Shown: piece after piece, positions 36,301-47,966 of the stretch | Layout: every line of letters begins with the position of its first letter | Position numbering within the stretch: position 1 is the stretch's first letter | Translations under genes and position numbers: made by a program | Notes under the pieces: generated by a model | What the model saw: only the letters and a program-made list of their open reading frames with translations | Database searches by the model: none | What the model was told of the DNA's origin: nothing | Source: Xestospongia bergquistia | Lineage: Eukaryota > Porifera > Demospongiae > Haplosclerida > Petrosiidae | Reading direction: 5' to 3' | DNA: 64,000 nt | NCBI GenBank assembly: GCA_963965975.1 | Contig: OZ014411.1 | Coordinates: forward strand, 12,664,501-12,728,500

Positions 36301-38753
36301 ATGAACTAAGTGAGTTGTTTATCAGGGTCTGGTCTGGAAAGTAATTTGAATCTTTATATGTTTCTATATGCATGTCAGCAATTATTAAGTAAGCATTTCA
36401 ATAGTCACATACAATAACAGAATACAATTTTGACTAATCAACCAAGTCCACTTCATTAGACGGAGCCAATTTAGAAATCTACCTATTCTTCTAATCTACT
36501 TATCAGCACTAGAACTTCCAGTTGTGTGGTGCTTACTAACGTTATCTACTTTATAACTTGCAAAATTATAGTATTAATTCATAGATACTGTTAACCACTG
36601 GAAATTGTCACTTGCTATAAACAAAATTATTGAAGACAAATATTCATATATGGGTGTGAATGAAGTTCATAGTGGAACAATGAACATCAACATATCAAAA
36701 ATCTACACAATGCATGTTTACTCTGCAACTTTTGTTCTTGCACTTTAATAATATCATGAAGTGTCATCACCTTAAGTAACTGTATGTAATTAAGCAATGA
36801 TTATAATACACTACATATATAACTTAAAAATAGTACACATCCATGTCCATATACTATCAAATAATCCATATACTAATAATCACGTTTTTTGTACTAATTT
36901 GTGATGAAATTCATAGCATTGTATGTTGTGACACTTTCATGCAATATTGTTCACTAGAACAATCCATGAATATCATAGTATTTTTGAATAAACACTATTG
37001 GATGTTTGTTATAACCTACTATAGTAATATCGAGCCTGAATATACCACCAACTTTTTAATATCTTTCATATAACACATGAATATATTAATTTTAAAAAGA
37101 AAATACCTGATCAGGTGACTTTGACTGATTGATCTGATCACGAGAAGGTAGCATTGTACTTGAATCTGTTTGTGAATTAAGTGAATTAAGCACAATATAA
37201 ATGTCTATATATACCTTTGCTTTGATCATCTTTAATTCCTTCCTCCGTTTCTGGAAGTTCAATACTCACTCCTAAGTCATGAAATTTTTTCTGAACAGCT
37301 GGAGACTTTAGAGATTCTAAAGCATCATTAAGAGCTGAAGGAAGGATTGCATAAGTAACGATGATACAGTTTTCTTCTAATTCTTGGAGTAAACATGACT
37401 CATACCAGGAATAACCAAAAAATAAGGTCCTCCACCTATGAAAATATTCTCGAAACCAAAAGTCATCAAGATGAAACACAATATTTGGCAAACCAATAGG
37501 AGCTACTGACTTAAGATCAGGATTTTCATGAAAGATAGACATAATATTTTTGAATGTAGCTTTACTAATAAGCTTAACATACAATTCTTCATATTCCTTA
37601 AACTTTCTCCTAATTTTTTCATCTTCAGCTAGTTTCGCGATACGCTTTAAAGGAACATAATTAAGATAACCATAAAAATCATGCTCTTTTAAATAATCGA
37701 AAAAGCTATCCATATCTTTCATTTTACGAAGTTTATGCCGATATATATCCATTCCTGTTTCCCCTTTGATACGTATATCCACCTTAAGTTCTTGATCAAC
37801 GAATGATGTCACTTCATCTAAACTAATGCCATTAGAGAGAAGTGAATTTTTCACTTTGTATGGTAACTTGTGAAAGCGATTCCGCAATAATTCTGCTATT
37901 TTCTTCAACTCTCTAACTTCATCAATCCTTCTCAATAAATTAGTAAGTGAACCTACATAAACACAAATATCATCAATATTAGTTAATGTTAGGAGCAACA
38001 TCTGCACTTTACCTGTATCAGCTCTAGGAATTAATTGTGTATCATCAGATGCAGTCTTGTGAATATCTATGTATAAAAGCAACAAAACTTAGCCTATTAT
38101 TGTCCTAAGACTTTTGAGATAGAATTGAAAACTAAACAAGACTTCTTAAAATAATACATGTAACAATCAGTTGTACACATGATTATAGCTCCTATATATT
38201 TGCAAACAAGTTCTAAAAATGGCCTGAAAGTTGACAGAACTACCTATATAAGTAATGATTGAGTATAACATGGTACTTTATATTGTCGTGTAACAAATTA
38301 GTAACAAATGTACCTGTTTTAACTTCACTTAGACCATTAGGAAATATTTCTTGATTTCCTTTACGATAAATATAAATATCTAAAATCATTATTATACACA
38401 CAGCACATACCAAGCAACATTTCAAGCTCTTCACATAAATCTCTACCAACTGTCCCTGCTGGTCCACCAAGACCTATAAGAATCTCAATGAAAGAAGAAC
38501 ATTGAGTCTCCACCTCCAAAATGCTTTTACATAACTCCAATCCAACTTTGAACTCATGTACTATACTACTATAGCTTTTTTCTTCCCGGGCACCTTCAGA
38601 TATAAGTTGAGCTTCAAAGGCTTTGCTAGCAAAAGTATCAATAGATTTCTTTAATGATAAGCTGAGAACGTTGAAGTGGGTATCAAAAATTTTGATGACA
38701 GATTTTCTGTAGCTTCTTAGCTGTGTTTTGATCGCCTCGTTTGGACTAGCCAT
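27372..38753 (-). CDS. Gene 1: Roc/COR-like P-loop protein with death-fold C-terminus
   Basis: Seventeen GT-AG exons sum to 4224 nt (1407 aa) in one frame: 38411-38753, 38314-38379, 38013-38066, 37215-37952, 37107-37165, 35589-35639, 33365-33427, 33200-33262, 32951-33022, 32321-32380, 32121-32180, 31921-31980, 31170-31229, 30002-30191, 27927-29914, 27817-27844 and 27372-27640. Residues 1-114 are helical and death-fold-like. About 155-400 is a helical domain of unknown function (RRIDEVRELKKIAELLRNRF, later SWYESCLLQELEEN). About 401-583 is a Ser/Pro/Gln-rich linker made of small exons. The 663-residue core has a P-loop (GGLPNCGKST, about 675-684), FDVGFSKG, FFVVSIDD, AFIISSNK, then a winged-helix COR-like part (SWIFLRSLFYFTD, HLFYPPKGSEEATFDG). 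The last 89 residues look like a death domain (LTAALGVDKEEEIRLALSHY, then ILLAWQKKVG). The P-loop and domain order are seen; the Roc/COR and death assignments are inferred, with human DAPK1 (Roc-COR-death) the closest known layout. Likely an intracellular signalling or immune-type switch protein. Confidence 0.8.
31880..32474. repeat. Three 200-bp tandem units, each with one 60-nt exon
   Basis: Units start at 31880, 32080 and 32280, exactly 200 bases apart and nearly identical; the third diverges toward its end. Each contains, on the minus strand, an acceptor (CATAG), a 20-codon exon (EISDKDSGITYGSRRSKQPT) and a GTAAGC donor. All three are open and phase 0, so gene 1 would carry the peptide up to three times. 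The unit is probably a very recent tandem exon duplication. Confidence 0.9.
34929..34994. repeat. 22-bp minisatellite, three copies
   Basis: Three consecutive copies of a 22-base unit (TATTTGAGGCAGTG core followed by ATTAG) inside a gene 1 intron, differing at one or two bases. No function visible. Confidence 0.85.
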
Positions 38754-39659
38754 CTTTGGTGTGATACGCCCCTAGCAATGTCCTCAGATGTTAGTAAGTG
38801 GGTGTCTGAGGGAGAACGCCCACTAGCTAACGCGTTAGTGTGTGGCTGTCTGCTATGGGATTTTCTGTGTGGTAGTCTAGGGATCTGAAGAACAGAATTC
38901 ACATGCTCCAATATCAATAGGTAAAGAACACCCCATAAATTACCATGGAATAACTTTGAGTAATGTTCTAAGTAAAGTCTTTGAGAAATAATGTCTTCAC
39001 TATAATCAAATCAGCCTTACATTCCTAACTTCTCTAACCCTCTAAGTCTTGACTGTGTACCTATTACATACACTGCACATTAATAATGCACTATATCATA
39101 CAATAATGTCATATGAAATCAAGTCTGTTTTCTAGAAGTTTTAGCAAATATTAGAATTGAGATAAATAAGTTACAGTGAGTACATTACTTTAGTAAATTA
39201 TGCCATTAGAAATACCTCTACATAATTATAAATATAGATAACATCTCCCCAACCCTGCCACTTATGGGGAGAATTCAGAAAGGGCTATGACCCTGACAGT
39301 TCTAAATATCAATGATATATGTGGCAACAAACTTTGACATTCTTAATTATATTTACAGAGTTCACCATCTTGTCAACTCAATAAATTTGACCCAAAAACT
39401 TAGAGAGACAAAAAAAACAGCAAAAAATGACTCAAAAGAATTGTAGTAAATATAAATCCCTTTCTTCTTTAGTGAAAAAGGTCACTGCATGGCAATATCA
39501 AAACTAAGTGGGTAAAAAAGCTGGTAAACTGAGGAAAGCAATATTTGAGCATTCATAATGGACATTTATAATATCATTTCAGTAACTATTGCCATAAAAA
39601 CTAATTCCAGTTAATGCAACAAAAATAAGAGATACATTTACATACTCTAACATCAACTA
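38754..39659. other. Gene 1 upstream region joined to a copied 3' flank
   Basis: The first about 170 bases upstream of the gene 1 start codon are less AT-rich than their surroundings (AACGCGTTAG, GGGCGTATC) and may hold its promoter. From about 38.94 kb the sequence is a shortened copy of the 3' flank found after the other family members (GTCTGTTTTCTAGAAGTTTT, CACTTATGGGGAGAATTCAG). Confidence 0.5.
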
Positions 39660-39900
39660 TGAGCTCTCATGTAGCTACAAATAAGCCAAGTTGGTGATGT
39701 GCATAACGTGAAACAAGTGATAAAAAGTTGTACACACCTTTGCTAAATCCTACATCAAAAATATTGCCAAAAACCACACCTGATGATACAACACGTTTCA
39801 ATTCTGGGCTAATGTCTGTTCGCCTTAATGTATGATCAATATCACAATAAATACGATGAAGATGCCTATTCAAAGTGTCGTCTTTAAAAATATTTGGGGC
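39660..39900 (-). pseudogene. Orphan fragment of the GTPase-like core
   Basis: About 68 codons (NRHLHRIYCDID, SPELKRVVSSGVVFGNIFDV, NFLSLVSRYAHHQLGLFV) match the middle of the P-loop exons of genes 1 and 2, with only a few changes. It is cut on both sides: upstream at the position after FEDDTL, downstream by a jump straight into the shared 3' flank. It lacks the P-loop and everything after the Walker-B-like strand. The piece missing from the damaged paralog at 45.8-47.7 kb overlaps this one. Confidence 0.85.
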
Positions 39901-40292
39901 ATCATGATATGGTATTGTTTTTGTGATGATAAAAAGGATACATAGTAGAATACAGGTTAAATTAGTATATTGTGATAAAAATGAAACATAATTACTCTAG
40001 TGTAAGTTGATATACTGCATGAATGAAGAATGCTTGTGGTAAAATTCCTAAAGTATGTGATACATGGAATGTGCTATGTAAACACTTGGCGATTTCTTGA
40101 AGGCTACATATTCCAATGAAAGTGAGAGAATCGTATGTTTAATAATACCTAGAAACTAATAGTATTAGTAAGAACCATTGTTCATATTACCTACTAATAA
40201 CCCCAGTTTCTACCTTATACATCCTTTTATCTACCTATATATCTATTTATCTACTTATATATCCCTTCATTTACTCTATACATCCATTCACC

Positions 40293-40550
40293 TTAGCAAA
40301 GGTTAGTAGATTTTTCTACTCCATTATATATACTACAAAATGTTGTAATGAATGGACAACCTATTTCTTTACATTTCATAACATCCTGCTGGAGGACATT
40401 GATAAAATGTTTAGGAGACAAGATATGAACAAGTGCTTCTTCCATACTTGAACAAATAACAGATTGAATCCCTACACCACTATAACTGCATGGAACGTTG
40501 CCATTGTTACAATGGTACAAGTTTTTCCAGCCAACTCTAGCAAGATACAT
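40293..40550 (-). other. Unrecognised open fragment
   Basis: An 85-codon frame with a non-random look (GVGIQSVICSSMEEALVHIL, QQDVMKCKEIGCPFITTF). Sequence just upstream on the same strand reads LQGIEWEMESFCPC in another frame. It might be a decayed transposon protein. I do not recognise the family and see no splice support. The surrounding 39.9-41.2 kb holds nothing else I can support. Confidence 0.25.
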
Positions 40551-41226
40551 ATATGCAGGCCTTCAATATGGTAAAAGCAAGGGCAGAAGCTCTCCATCTC
40601 CCATTCAATTCCCTGAAGCTCTTGGAAAGCAAACTTGGAGACTTCATGCATGTATCACGAATTAATGCTAACATTAGACTTCTTTGCTACTATGTCAGTG
40701 CGTCCTAAAGTATAGATCTATCAAGACAACAGATTGATCTGAATGATGTGCCAGATTTGTTGTTTATGTGTTGTACTTGGAGGGTTCTCAGGTCACTACT
40801 AGCTTTTTTGTGAACTGTATTCTAAGAGCTCAGGAAGAACTTGATAGTTGCTCCACTCATTGACCACACGTTACTAAACTAAGTTTAGACTGTTGAAATA
40901 TTTTAAATACATTTTTGTTATTTACAGATGTTTTTTCTTTAATTACAATATTACATTTTTCATAAAACTTTCAGAAAAATTAAATTACAAATTTACACAG
41001 TGTTAATACAACAATTGTAATAAATCCATCATAATGTATATATTATGTAAAAAAAACATGGTACATAATGAATGGAATATTTACTATTGTAACTGTATAC
41101 GTATTAACCATTTTATTAACATCAATAAAACAATGAATGTATTCAATACTTTTTTCCTGTGAAGCCTCATCCAAATCTGTATGAGTTTACAGAATCTATC
41201 CAACAAGAGCAGACAGCTACAGAAGT

Positions 41227-41291
41227 TTATTTGCAGTAGTAAGCAACAGGATCACAGCTTCCTAAAGGGCAGGATGTGCCACTACAAGAGC
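41227..41291 (-). other. Possible Cys-rich terminal exon
   Basis: After the acceptor TTTTTCAG the minus strand reads, in the common intron phase 1, SCSGTSCPLGSCDPVAYYCK and then a stop. Five cysteines in about 20 residues suggest the end of a small secreted Cys-rich protein. No upstream exon was found, so it may be a stray fragment. Confidence 0.25.
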
Positions 41292-41899
41292 CTGAAAAAT
41301 CAATGAGTTAAAAATTCAATTCAATAACAACTTTACATCATTAGATTACATGACTGGAATATTGCATCACACCAATCTATAAAGTATATAACCTTTTATT
41401 CAATATTAAAATAATATTAATTATTCATTATAATTGCTTTGAATTCATTAATTATGATGTAGGTTAAAAGGTACTAATTCTAACTTAGTAGGGGACATTC
41501 CTATTCCTTCATATGTCTTGCTGTTAGAGATTTGTAGAATTAGAACACACCTCCGTTCCAGTTCTGTTTTGTTGGCTTCTATTATATAGACCAGAACAGA
41601 AACTATTAAGTACAATTAATAACAATGCATTATAAGCATAAGGTACTATAACCTATCTATTACAAGCAGAGAGTACCATAGCATATGTATTATATGCATA
41701 GGCTACTTTAATCTATTTTTATTTATTGACACAGGGTACTATTGTAAGTACATATTCTAAAACAGTGGCAATCACATTAGTATCAGAGTCTTGAGCTGGT
41801 TGGGATTGCCCTATCATACTTCCTTTCAAGAGCTATGAAAAACAGATCATTACAATATATCACACGATATAATGTGAACAACGAACATCTATATCATCA

Positions 41900-42989
41900 T
41901 CACAATTGTGATGATTAGAGAAAGAGGAAAGAAATCACCAACTCATCCAAATCATCCAACTCTTTATTTTAATTCTCTAAACAACTTAATATTTCCTCAT
42001 GAACATGTGAAAGTCATGCAAGTGTATTTACCATGAATGTGTCGCTAAAATTGCTGTACACTGATGGATGAAGTGATTCCTTTTTTAGATCAGACTTGTA
42101 ACACCCTATAGCTAGAAAAGCTTGATAAACTTGTTCAAGTAACTTATCAACGTATGGCAGCTGAAGAGTAAATTGAATCATTGATAAGCAACCTAGCAAT
42201 ATAAATAACAATGATTGTGATTATATTTATCATTGTTTGTCCATTTATCTGTCTCTGTGTCCATAACATCCATCCATCTATCTGTCCATACATCGTTCTT
42301 ACCACAAAAACAAGTCCAAATTCATCATCTAATTTATAATGGAGTTTTAATGACCTGTGATAGAACACACCCACTTTTTCTCTTGTCTGTAATAAAGATA
42401 TAATAAATAATATATCTATTATATTATGTCCAAGTTGAGAAGAGCCACCCAGACATGTAAATAAGTTTGCCATTTTACAAGCTATCTACATGGGACTTGT
42501 ACCAGTCAATTCATATAAAATTTGAGTGTTACGAGAAAGTAGCAAACTATAAAACTCCATACATTTCTAATGGCCTATGTACGACAGTTCAAATTTTGCA
42601 CCTTCAAGGATTGTACGAATAAATGTTTCGCCTTGAGAGGTTAGCCATGTGTAATGTGGCAATTCAAATACAATTCTAATTATATGAACAAATATAAAAA
42701 TTATTATTATTAAAATAATAACTAGGTGTTGTGTTTTGTGATTTAAGACAGATATAAAGCTACCAAGGCTATGAAAAAATATTTTAACAAAGAAGGAAGA
42801 CTGAGAATGACTTGAACCATACAACACCTTTTTTTAGTATCTTTTCAACTCGGACAGACTTATAGTTCTTATCTGAAGTAGTACACTCTGGATTAAAGCG
42901 TTGACAGCTGATGTCTGATAGAGTGTATTGCCTTCAAAATACCAAAGGACTATCCCACCTTTAGTAAAAATAGTAAAGAAGCCCACCAT
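41900..42989 (-). pseudogene. SRX-domain copy C, damaged
   Basis: Exon 1 (42873-42989) is an excellent SRX start (MVGFFTIFTKGGIVLWYFEG, then VNALIQSVLLQ), but its donor has changed from GT to AT. Exon 2 (42303-42386) is intact with good borders (LHYKLDDEFGLVFV). Exon 3 (about 42044-42189) has a frame break after its fourth codon and a small insertion (before CYKSDLKKESL). The exon 4 region (about 41.9-42.0 kb) contains stops. Exon lengths 117 and 84 equal those of copies A and D. This copy keeps the most receptor-like exon 1, yet it is inactive. Confidence 0.8.
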
Positions 42990-45214
42990 CTTAGCGTTTC
43001 TTTAACGTAGGTCTTTACTAATACTGCAGGTGGCAAGGGATTGACCACCCTTTTATCAACAAAGAGAGTTAAAATGACAACTGCTATATACGCATGCCCA
43101 GATCAGTTATAAATTTATAATGTAATAACCATGAATTAATTAACTAACATGAGCTGCAGTATGCCATTGTCTTCATTTCAACAAAGATGAGCTAACAGCT
43201 TGTACATTTAGTGTGCACAAGTCTTGATAGGTCTGTCTAGTACCAACAAATACTAATGGTTGACCAATAGTATAGGTCACATTAATAGTAGCACCAGCCT
43301 AGAAAGGGGATGGAGTCAGATGGAAGATGGTATCAAATTTAGTGACTGAGGACAATCCCGTTAATACCATGTGGATTTTAATTGTTGCTGTCAGCATATT
43401 CTATGAAAGCTCAATTGAACTTAACTAACTGATCAACCGCTTGATTCCTAGCCTCACCCACAAATAACACAAGATCAGGAGAATTGACTCACATAAGCTA
43501 TAAACAAATGGACAATTAACTATTAGATTGAAATAATGATTAATAAAGACAAGGTAAAGATTAGTCTCATTCCCAGACCTACTGGTAGTCAGTTCTTCAT
43601 TAAGTCTGGGAATGAGACTAAGTAGATCAGAGATACACTTTCCTGCTAAAATTTATAATTAAGTGCTACAAAATGACCATATATGTATGTGTGAGAGTTA
43701 CTAAATGTTATATGTTCAATTGAAAATGTGAGTATTAATTGCTGATAGTTATCATATACATGAATACTCTCAATCTATTGGGGTTAGTTGTCTGGGACTG
43801 TTGCTAGACATATATAGATACAACATGTTAATATAAAATCTGTTTCAATATATGACACAATCTCTATACCTTACAATAACCATAAAGCCATTTATCAAAA
43901 TGCATATTTTTTGATTCTAAATACAAAGTATAGTTTCTATAAATGTTAATTATAATGAGAGAAATGCAAAAGAGCTTCACCATATTGTGTTGACAATGTG
44001 TGGATGGTGTTGATATGGTATGAATCTGTTTCATAAATTATTAGTGTCAACAACCTACATGTGTACACATATGAAATCATAACTTTTGTGTTTTAATGTA
44101 CTACATACTATTAACATTCAATGGTGGCTCAAATGTGGATTGGGAACAATATAATGTCATGTTAAATCAAGTCTGTTTTCTAGAAGTTTTAGCAAATGTT
44201 AGCATTGAGATAAATAAGTTAAAGTGCATTACTTTAGTGAATTATGCCATTAAAAGTACTTCTACAGAATTATAGATATAACTATAGATACCACTTTCCC
44301 CAACCTTACTACTTATGAAGAGAATTCAGAAAATGCAATAACCATGCCCATACATTTTTTTATTCTACAGGAATCCATCACATGTTGTAGAGAAGACAGT
44401 TCTAAATATCAATGGTATCTTGGCAGATTTCCCAACAAACTCTGACATTCTTAATTATATTTATAAAGTTTAGCATATTGTCAACTCAATAAATTTGATC
44501 CAAAAACTTAGAGAGGCATGAAAAACAACAAAAAATGACTCAAAAGATCTGTAGTAAATATAAATCCAATTCTACTTTAGTGACAAAGGTCACCATATGG
44601 CTGCACATGATATCAATTGAAAACTAAGTGGGTATGAAAGTTGATAAACTGAGGAAAGCAAATTGAGAATTTCTATACTCATAATTAACATTAAATTTTA
44701 TAGTATCATTTCAACAACTATTGTCATAAAAAATTTACTCCAGTTAATGCAACAAAAAAGAGAGATACATTTACATACTCCACTATCAACTATGAGCTCT
44801 CATGTACTGTATATAGAAAGCACACTTGTTATCAAAGTGAGTCATGACCATGGCAATGATAATAAAAACTGACTCAAATTTACAACACTCATATTCAATT
44901 TATGTAGATGTGGGGATTATTCTTGTGAGGCTACTAAAGATTGACAAATGCCAGCATTGCCTTGATGAGCTAGTCAAAAAGTACAATGACCCAATATTAT
45001 CAAACATAAATAAGTCTAATATCTATGATGGCTCACTTGATGCTGAAACTAATTACTTTGTATATTGAGTTTGTCAGTATCTTCTACCAAAATGTGAAAA
45101 TTACCCTTAAAAATGAGTATAAAATAATTAATGTTTTAAAAACTTTGTCTGATCGCAGAGAAAATATCAGAGCACCAAATATTTTAAATAATTATATTAT
45201 TGTAATATATATAA
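42990..45214. repeat. Duplicated non-coding block I
   Basis: Sequence from about 43.12 kb onward is repeated at 51.80-53.97 kb with only small differences (shared: TGTGCACAAGTCTTGATAGG, GATCAGGAGAATTGACTCAC, the hairpin at 43561-43621). Its second half is the shared 3' flank of the GTPase-like genes. Both copies lie next to an SRX copy, so the SRX copy and this block were duplicated as one segment. Confidence 0.75.
43561..43621. repeat. 18-bp perfect inverted repeat (hairpin)
   Basis: Arms TTAGTCTCATTCCCAGAC (43561-43578) and its exact complement (43604-43621) enclose a 25-base loop. An identical structure is present at 52236-52296. It may be the core of a miniature palindromic element. It is not followed by the T-run of a bacterial-type terminator. 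Confidence 0.85.
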
Positions 45215-45234
45215 TACATATATATATATATATA

Positions 45235-45304
<70 letters not shown>

Positions 45305-45305
45305 C

Positions 45306-45352
<47 letters not shown>
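45215..45352. repeat. Compound (TA)n/(CATA)n microsatellite
   Basis: Alternating blocks of TA dinucleotides and CATA tetranucleotides, about 138 bases. The equivalent positions in the sister blocks (26.88-26.91 and 54.97-55.0 kb) have only short TA runs, so the expansion happened after duplication. Open frames across it (poly Tyr-Ile) are artefacts. Confidence 0.95.
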
Positions 45353-45355
<3 letters not shown>

Positions 45356-45795
45356 GCTTTAGACAAGAGTTCTCTAACTTCAGTCACAGTCACTAATATG
45401 ATAAGCTATAAATTACATACTGACTTTAGAAGAAGTGTACATTTTCACAAATTTCTTACTTTTTCAGAGCTGAACTTAATTATAATAAGTTTATCTTTAA
45501 TTTTGTTTAACATAATAGTAGGATAATCATATGCTGCATTAAGAATATTAGTAAAACTTATCTATAAACAGCATATGTGAATATAATTCACTCTAAACCT
45601 CAAAATAAGATATAGTCAATAATCTTCCACACTCATTGCTGAGTATGTATTGTGTGAAAAGGTCATGGTTGTATCAATTTTATAAGAATTAATTTCTATG
45701 ATTAAAAAAATCCAAAGTGAAGAACAAAACAATACCATACATAGCCATGGAGAAGAATAAAATTATATATAACATGAATATGTATGTATTGAATG

Positions 45796-47966
45796 TCAGG
45801 ATAATGATTGTGTTGTTATTCTTAAACGAATTAAAATACTAGACAGTTTTCGCTTGGTAGCTTGATCAGGTCCAACTTTCTTTTGCCAGGCCAACAGAAT
45901 GATTAATATATGTTGCCAACGAGAGTAGTGGGATAATGCCAAATGAATTTCCTCTTCTTTATCTACTCCAAGAGCTGCTGTCAGTTGCTTTACTTCCTCA
46001 TGACTTTGAAGATCTTTATCTAGTTCCATAGCTAAATCAAAGAGTTTGTCTGGAGTAATAATATCTATACAAATACAAGAATAAAAAGTGAGTCTATGTC
46101 AAGCAAGAGGCCTCAAGTAAAACACTAAATATACATAATATAGACAATGTTGAACCAACTAATTGTTGTTGTCATTATAATTTATCAGTGAACATCAGTA
46201 TCAAATTATATACAATGTCTTACCACTTTGTCTAAGAGTCTTTTCATACATCTAAAAAAAGGACAACAAATTTATATTATATAATTATAAACTTGATATT
46301 TATATTAATAAACCAAAAATGAAATTATAACTTACTTCTAAAATGTTCTCATTCCAACTCTTCCGGAGAAGACTTTTTGTAGCCTCACATGAATGACAAA
46401 GTTTCTTTGAAGGAAGTATTTCATATTTTGTTTTAACACAATCACCTTCTTGGAGTATAGGTTGAAGACAAAAAAGAGCAAAACGATACGATAAATTCTT
46501 AATCATGTTGCAAATGGTATCTAAAGCTCTTTTACAACACTGTAACACCTTTTCACAGACCGAATGGAGTTCAGATCTATCATGATACTCCATTATCAAC
46601 TTGAACCATGTGCCATGGAAAATAATTTGAAACTCATATTCTCGTCCTTTATATGATGAAATTATAAACTTAATAACATTAACTTCATTTGTAGAAACAA
46701 ACAATACATTTGGTAAATGAAGTAATTGTTGAGTAAACAGTCCTTGAACATTTGGGGGTGTAAATTTATAGTCATAAAAAATGACTAATGAATCAAATGA
46801 TGTTTGTTGGGGTCTAAGATTACCTCTTCTAGCAGAGGGAACAAATAACAAAGAAGGAGGCTTAGAGTCACTTAGCAAGGCAGGAAAATGAATTACAAAT
46901 GTGTCAGTGGAATAAGCTTGGGGGCGCCTTTCCTTCTTATCTTGTTGTAATTTTTTACTGGGTACCTCAGCAGCTAAACCTAAAGAGCAGAGTGTGGGCA
47001 CTATCACTTCACTTGCCTCCCGTGATAAAAGTCCCATCACTTGCTCATCAGTGAACAAGCCATCAAAGGTGGCCTCTTCACTTCCTGTTGGAGGATAAAA
47101 AAGATGGCGCAAAAGATTTGTAAACTTGATTGTTGAAGAATAATTGTATTTCCGAGGGGAGTAATGTCTGGGATATAGAAAATGCTTGCAAATTCTGTGA
47201 ATTTTTGAAGAAATTCTCGATATTCACTACTTTGAATGTTTAGCTCTAAAGCATAAGTTTCAAGCTCATCCTTACTTATAAACATTCTATCAGTAAAATA
47301 AAATAAACTACGTAAAAATATCCAAGACAAGTTTATATTTTCACGCAATATTCCATTTTTAAGCATACTCTCAAACCAAAGTTTGAGTTGCTGCAAGTCA
47401 CTATCATCAGTAGGATTTAACACTAGTATATTGTTTATAATGGTTTTTGGCAGGCCAAGACGTTGAGCTTCAGATGATAGTGCATGACCTAAAGTTGCTT
47501 TAGCAGTCTCCTTTTGTTCAGGTGACAAAAACTTATTACAAGAGATAACAAAAGCAACAGCTGAAGACTGCAATGGAGTTTTAGGAACCGCTAAATGTGT
47601 TGCTACTGCAAATTGAAGCATATAAGTAATTTTTTAATGAACTTACTGCAGTTATTGACTCTTGAATTGGCAATTCAGGATTATCATAAGTAAACCGTGT
47701 CTGTTCCAAGTTAGATAACTAATCTTAATACATGACAATACATTATAAAGTATGTGTATAAATATCTTGTATTATCAAAATAAAACCATACATTTGTAAT
47801 TAGCATTAAACAAGCATACCTTTAGTAATAATATATATAATTATATAATAACTCCATACATTTAGAAATTAGCATGCAATTTATATATTTTTGGTGTTTT
47901 CTGTTCAAATGAAGGAGTTCTAGGATCAGCAGGTGGTTCTGGTTGGTTTGGCTTAAACTTGGAGTT
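45796..47966 (-). pseudogene. Damaged paralog of genes 1 and 2 (core without P-loop)
   Basis: It keeps the death-domain exon (45796-46062, LTAALGVDKEEEIHLALSHY), the 28-nt exon, and the core from YMLQFAVATHLAV onward (46300-47625). It has lost everything before that point, including the P-loop. A one-base deletion near 47130 (in the segment equal to LQPVKF) breaks the frame. Directly upstream sits a linker exon, 47647-47718 (LSNLEQTRFTYDNPELPIQE), and a piece of another ending at 47966 (KPNQPEPPADPRTPSF). These are homologous to the gene 1 linker exons at 33200 and 33365. So a deletion has joined the middle of the core exon to the linker region. Not expected to be functional. Confidence 0.85.

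Noticed and set aside
45025..45396. Open frames across the CATA/TA microsatellite
   Set aside because: Poly Ile-Tyr-His text is produced by the simple repeat on both strands.
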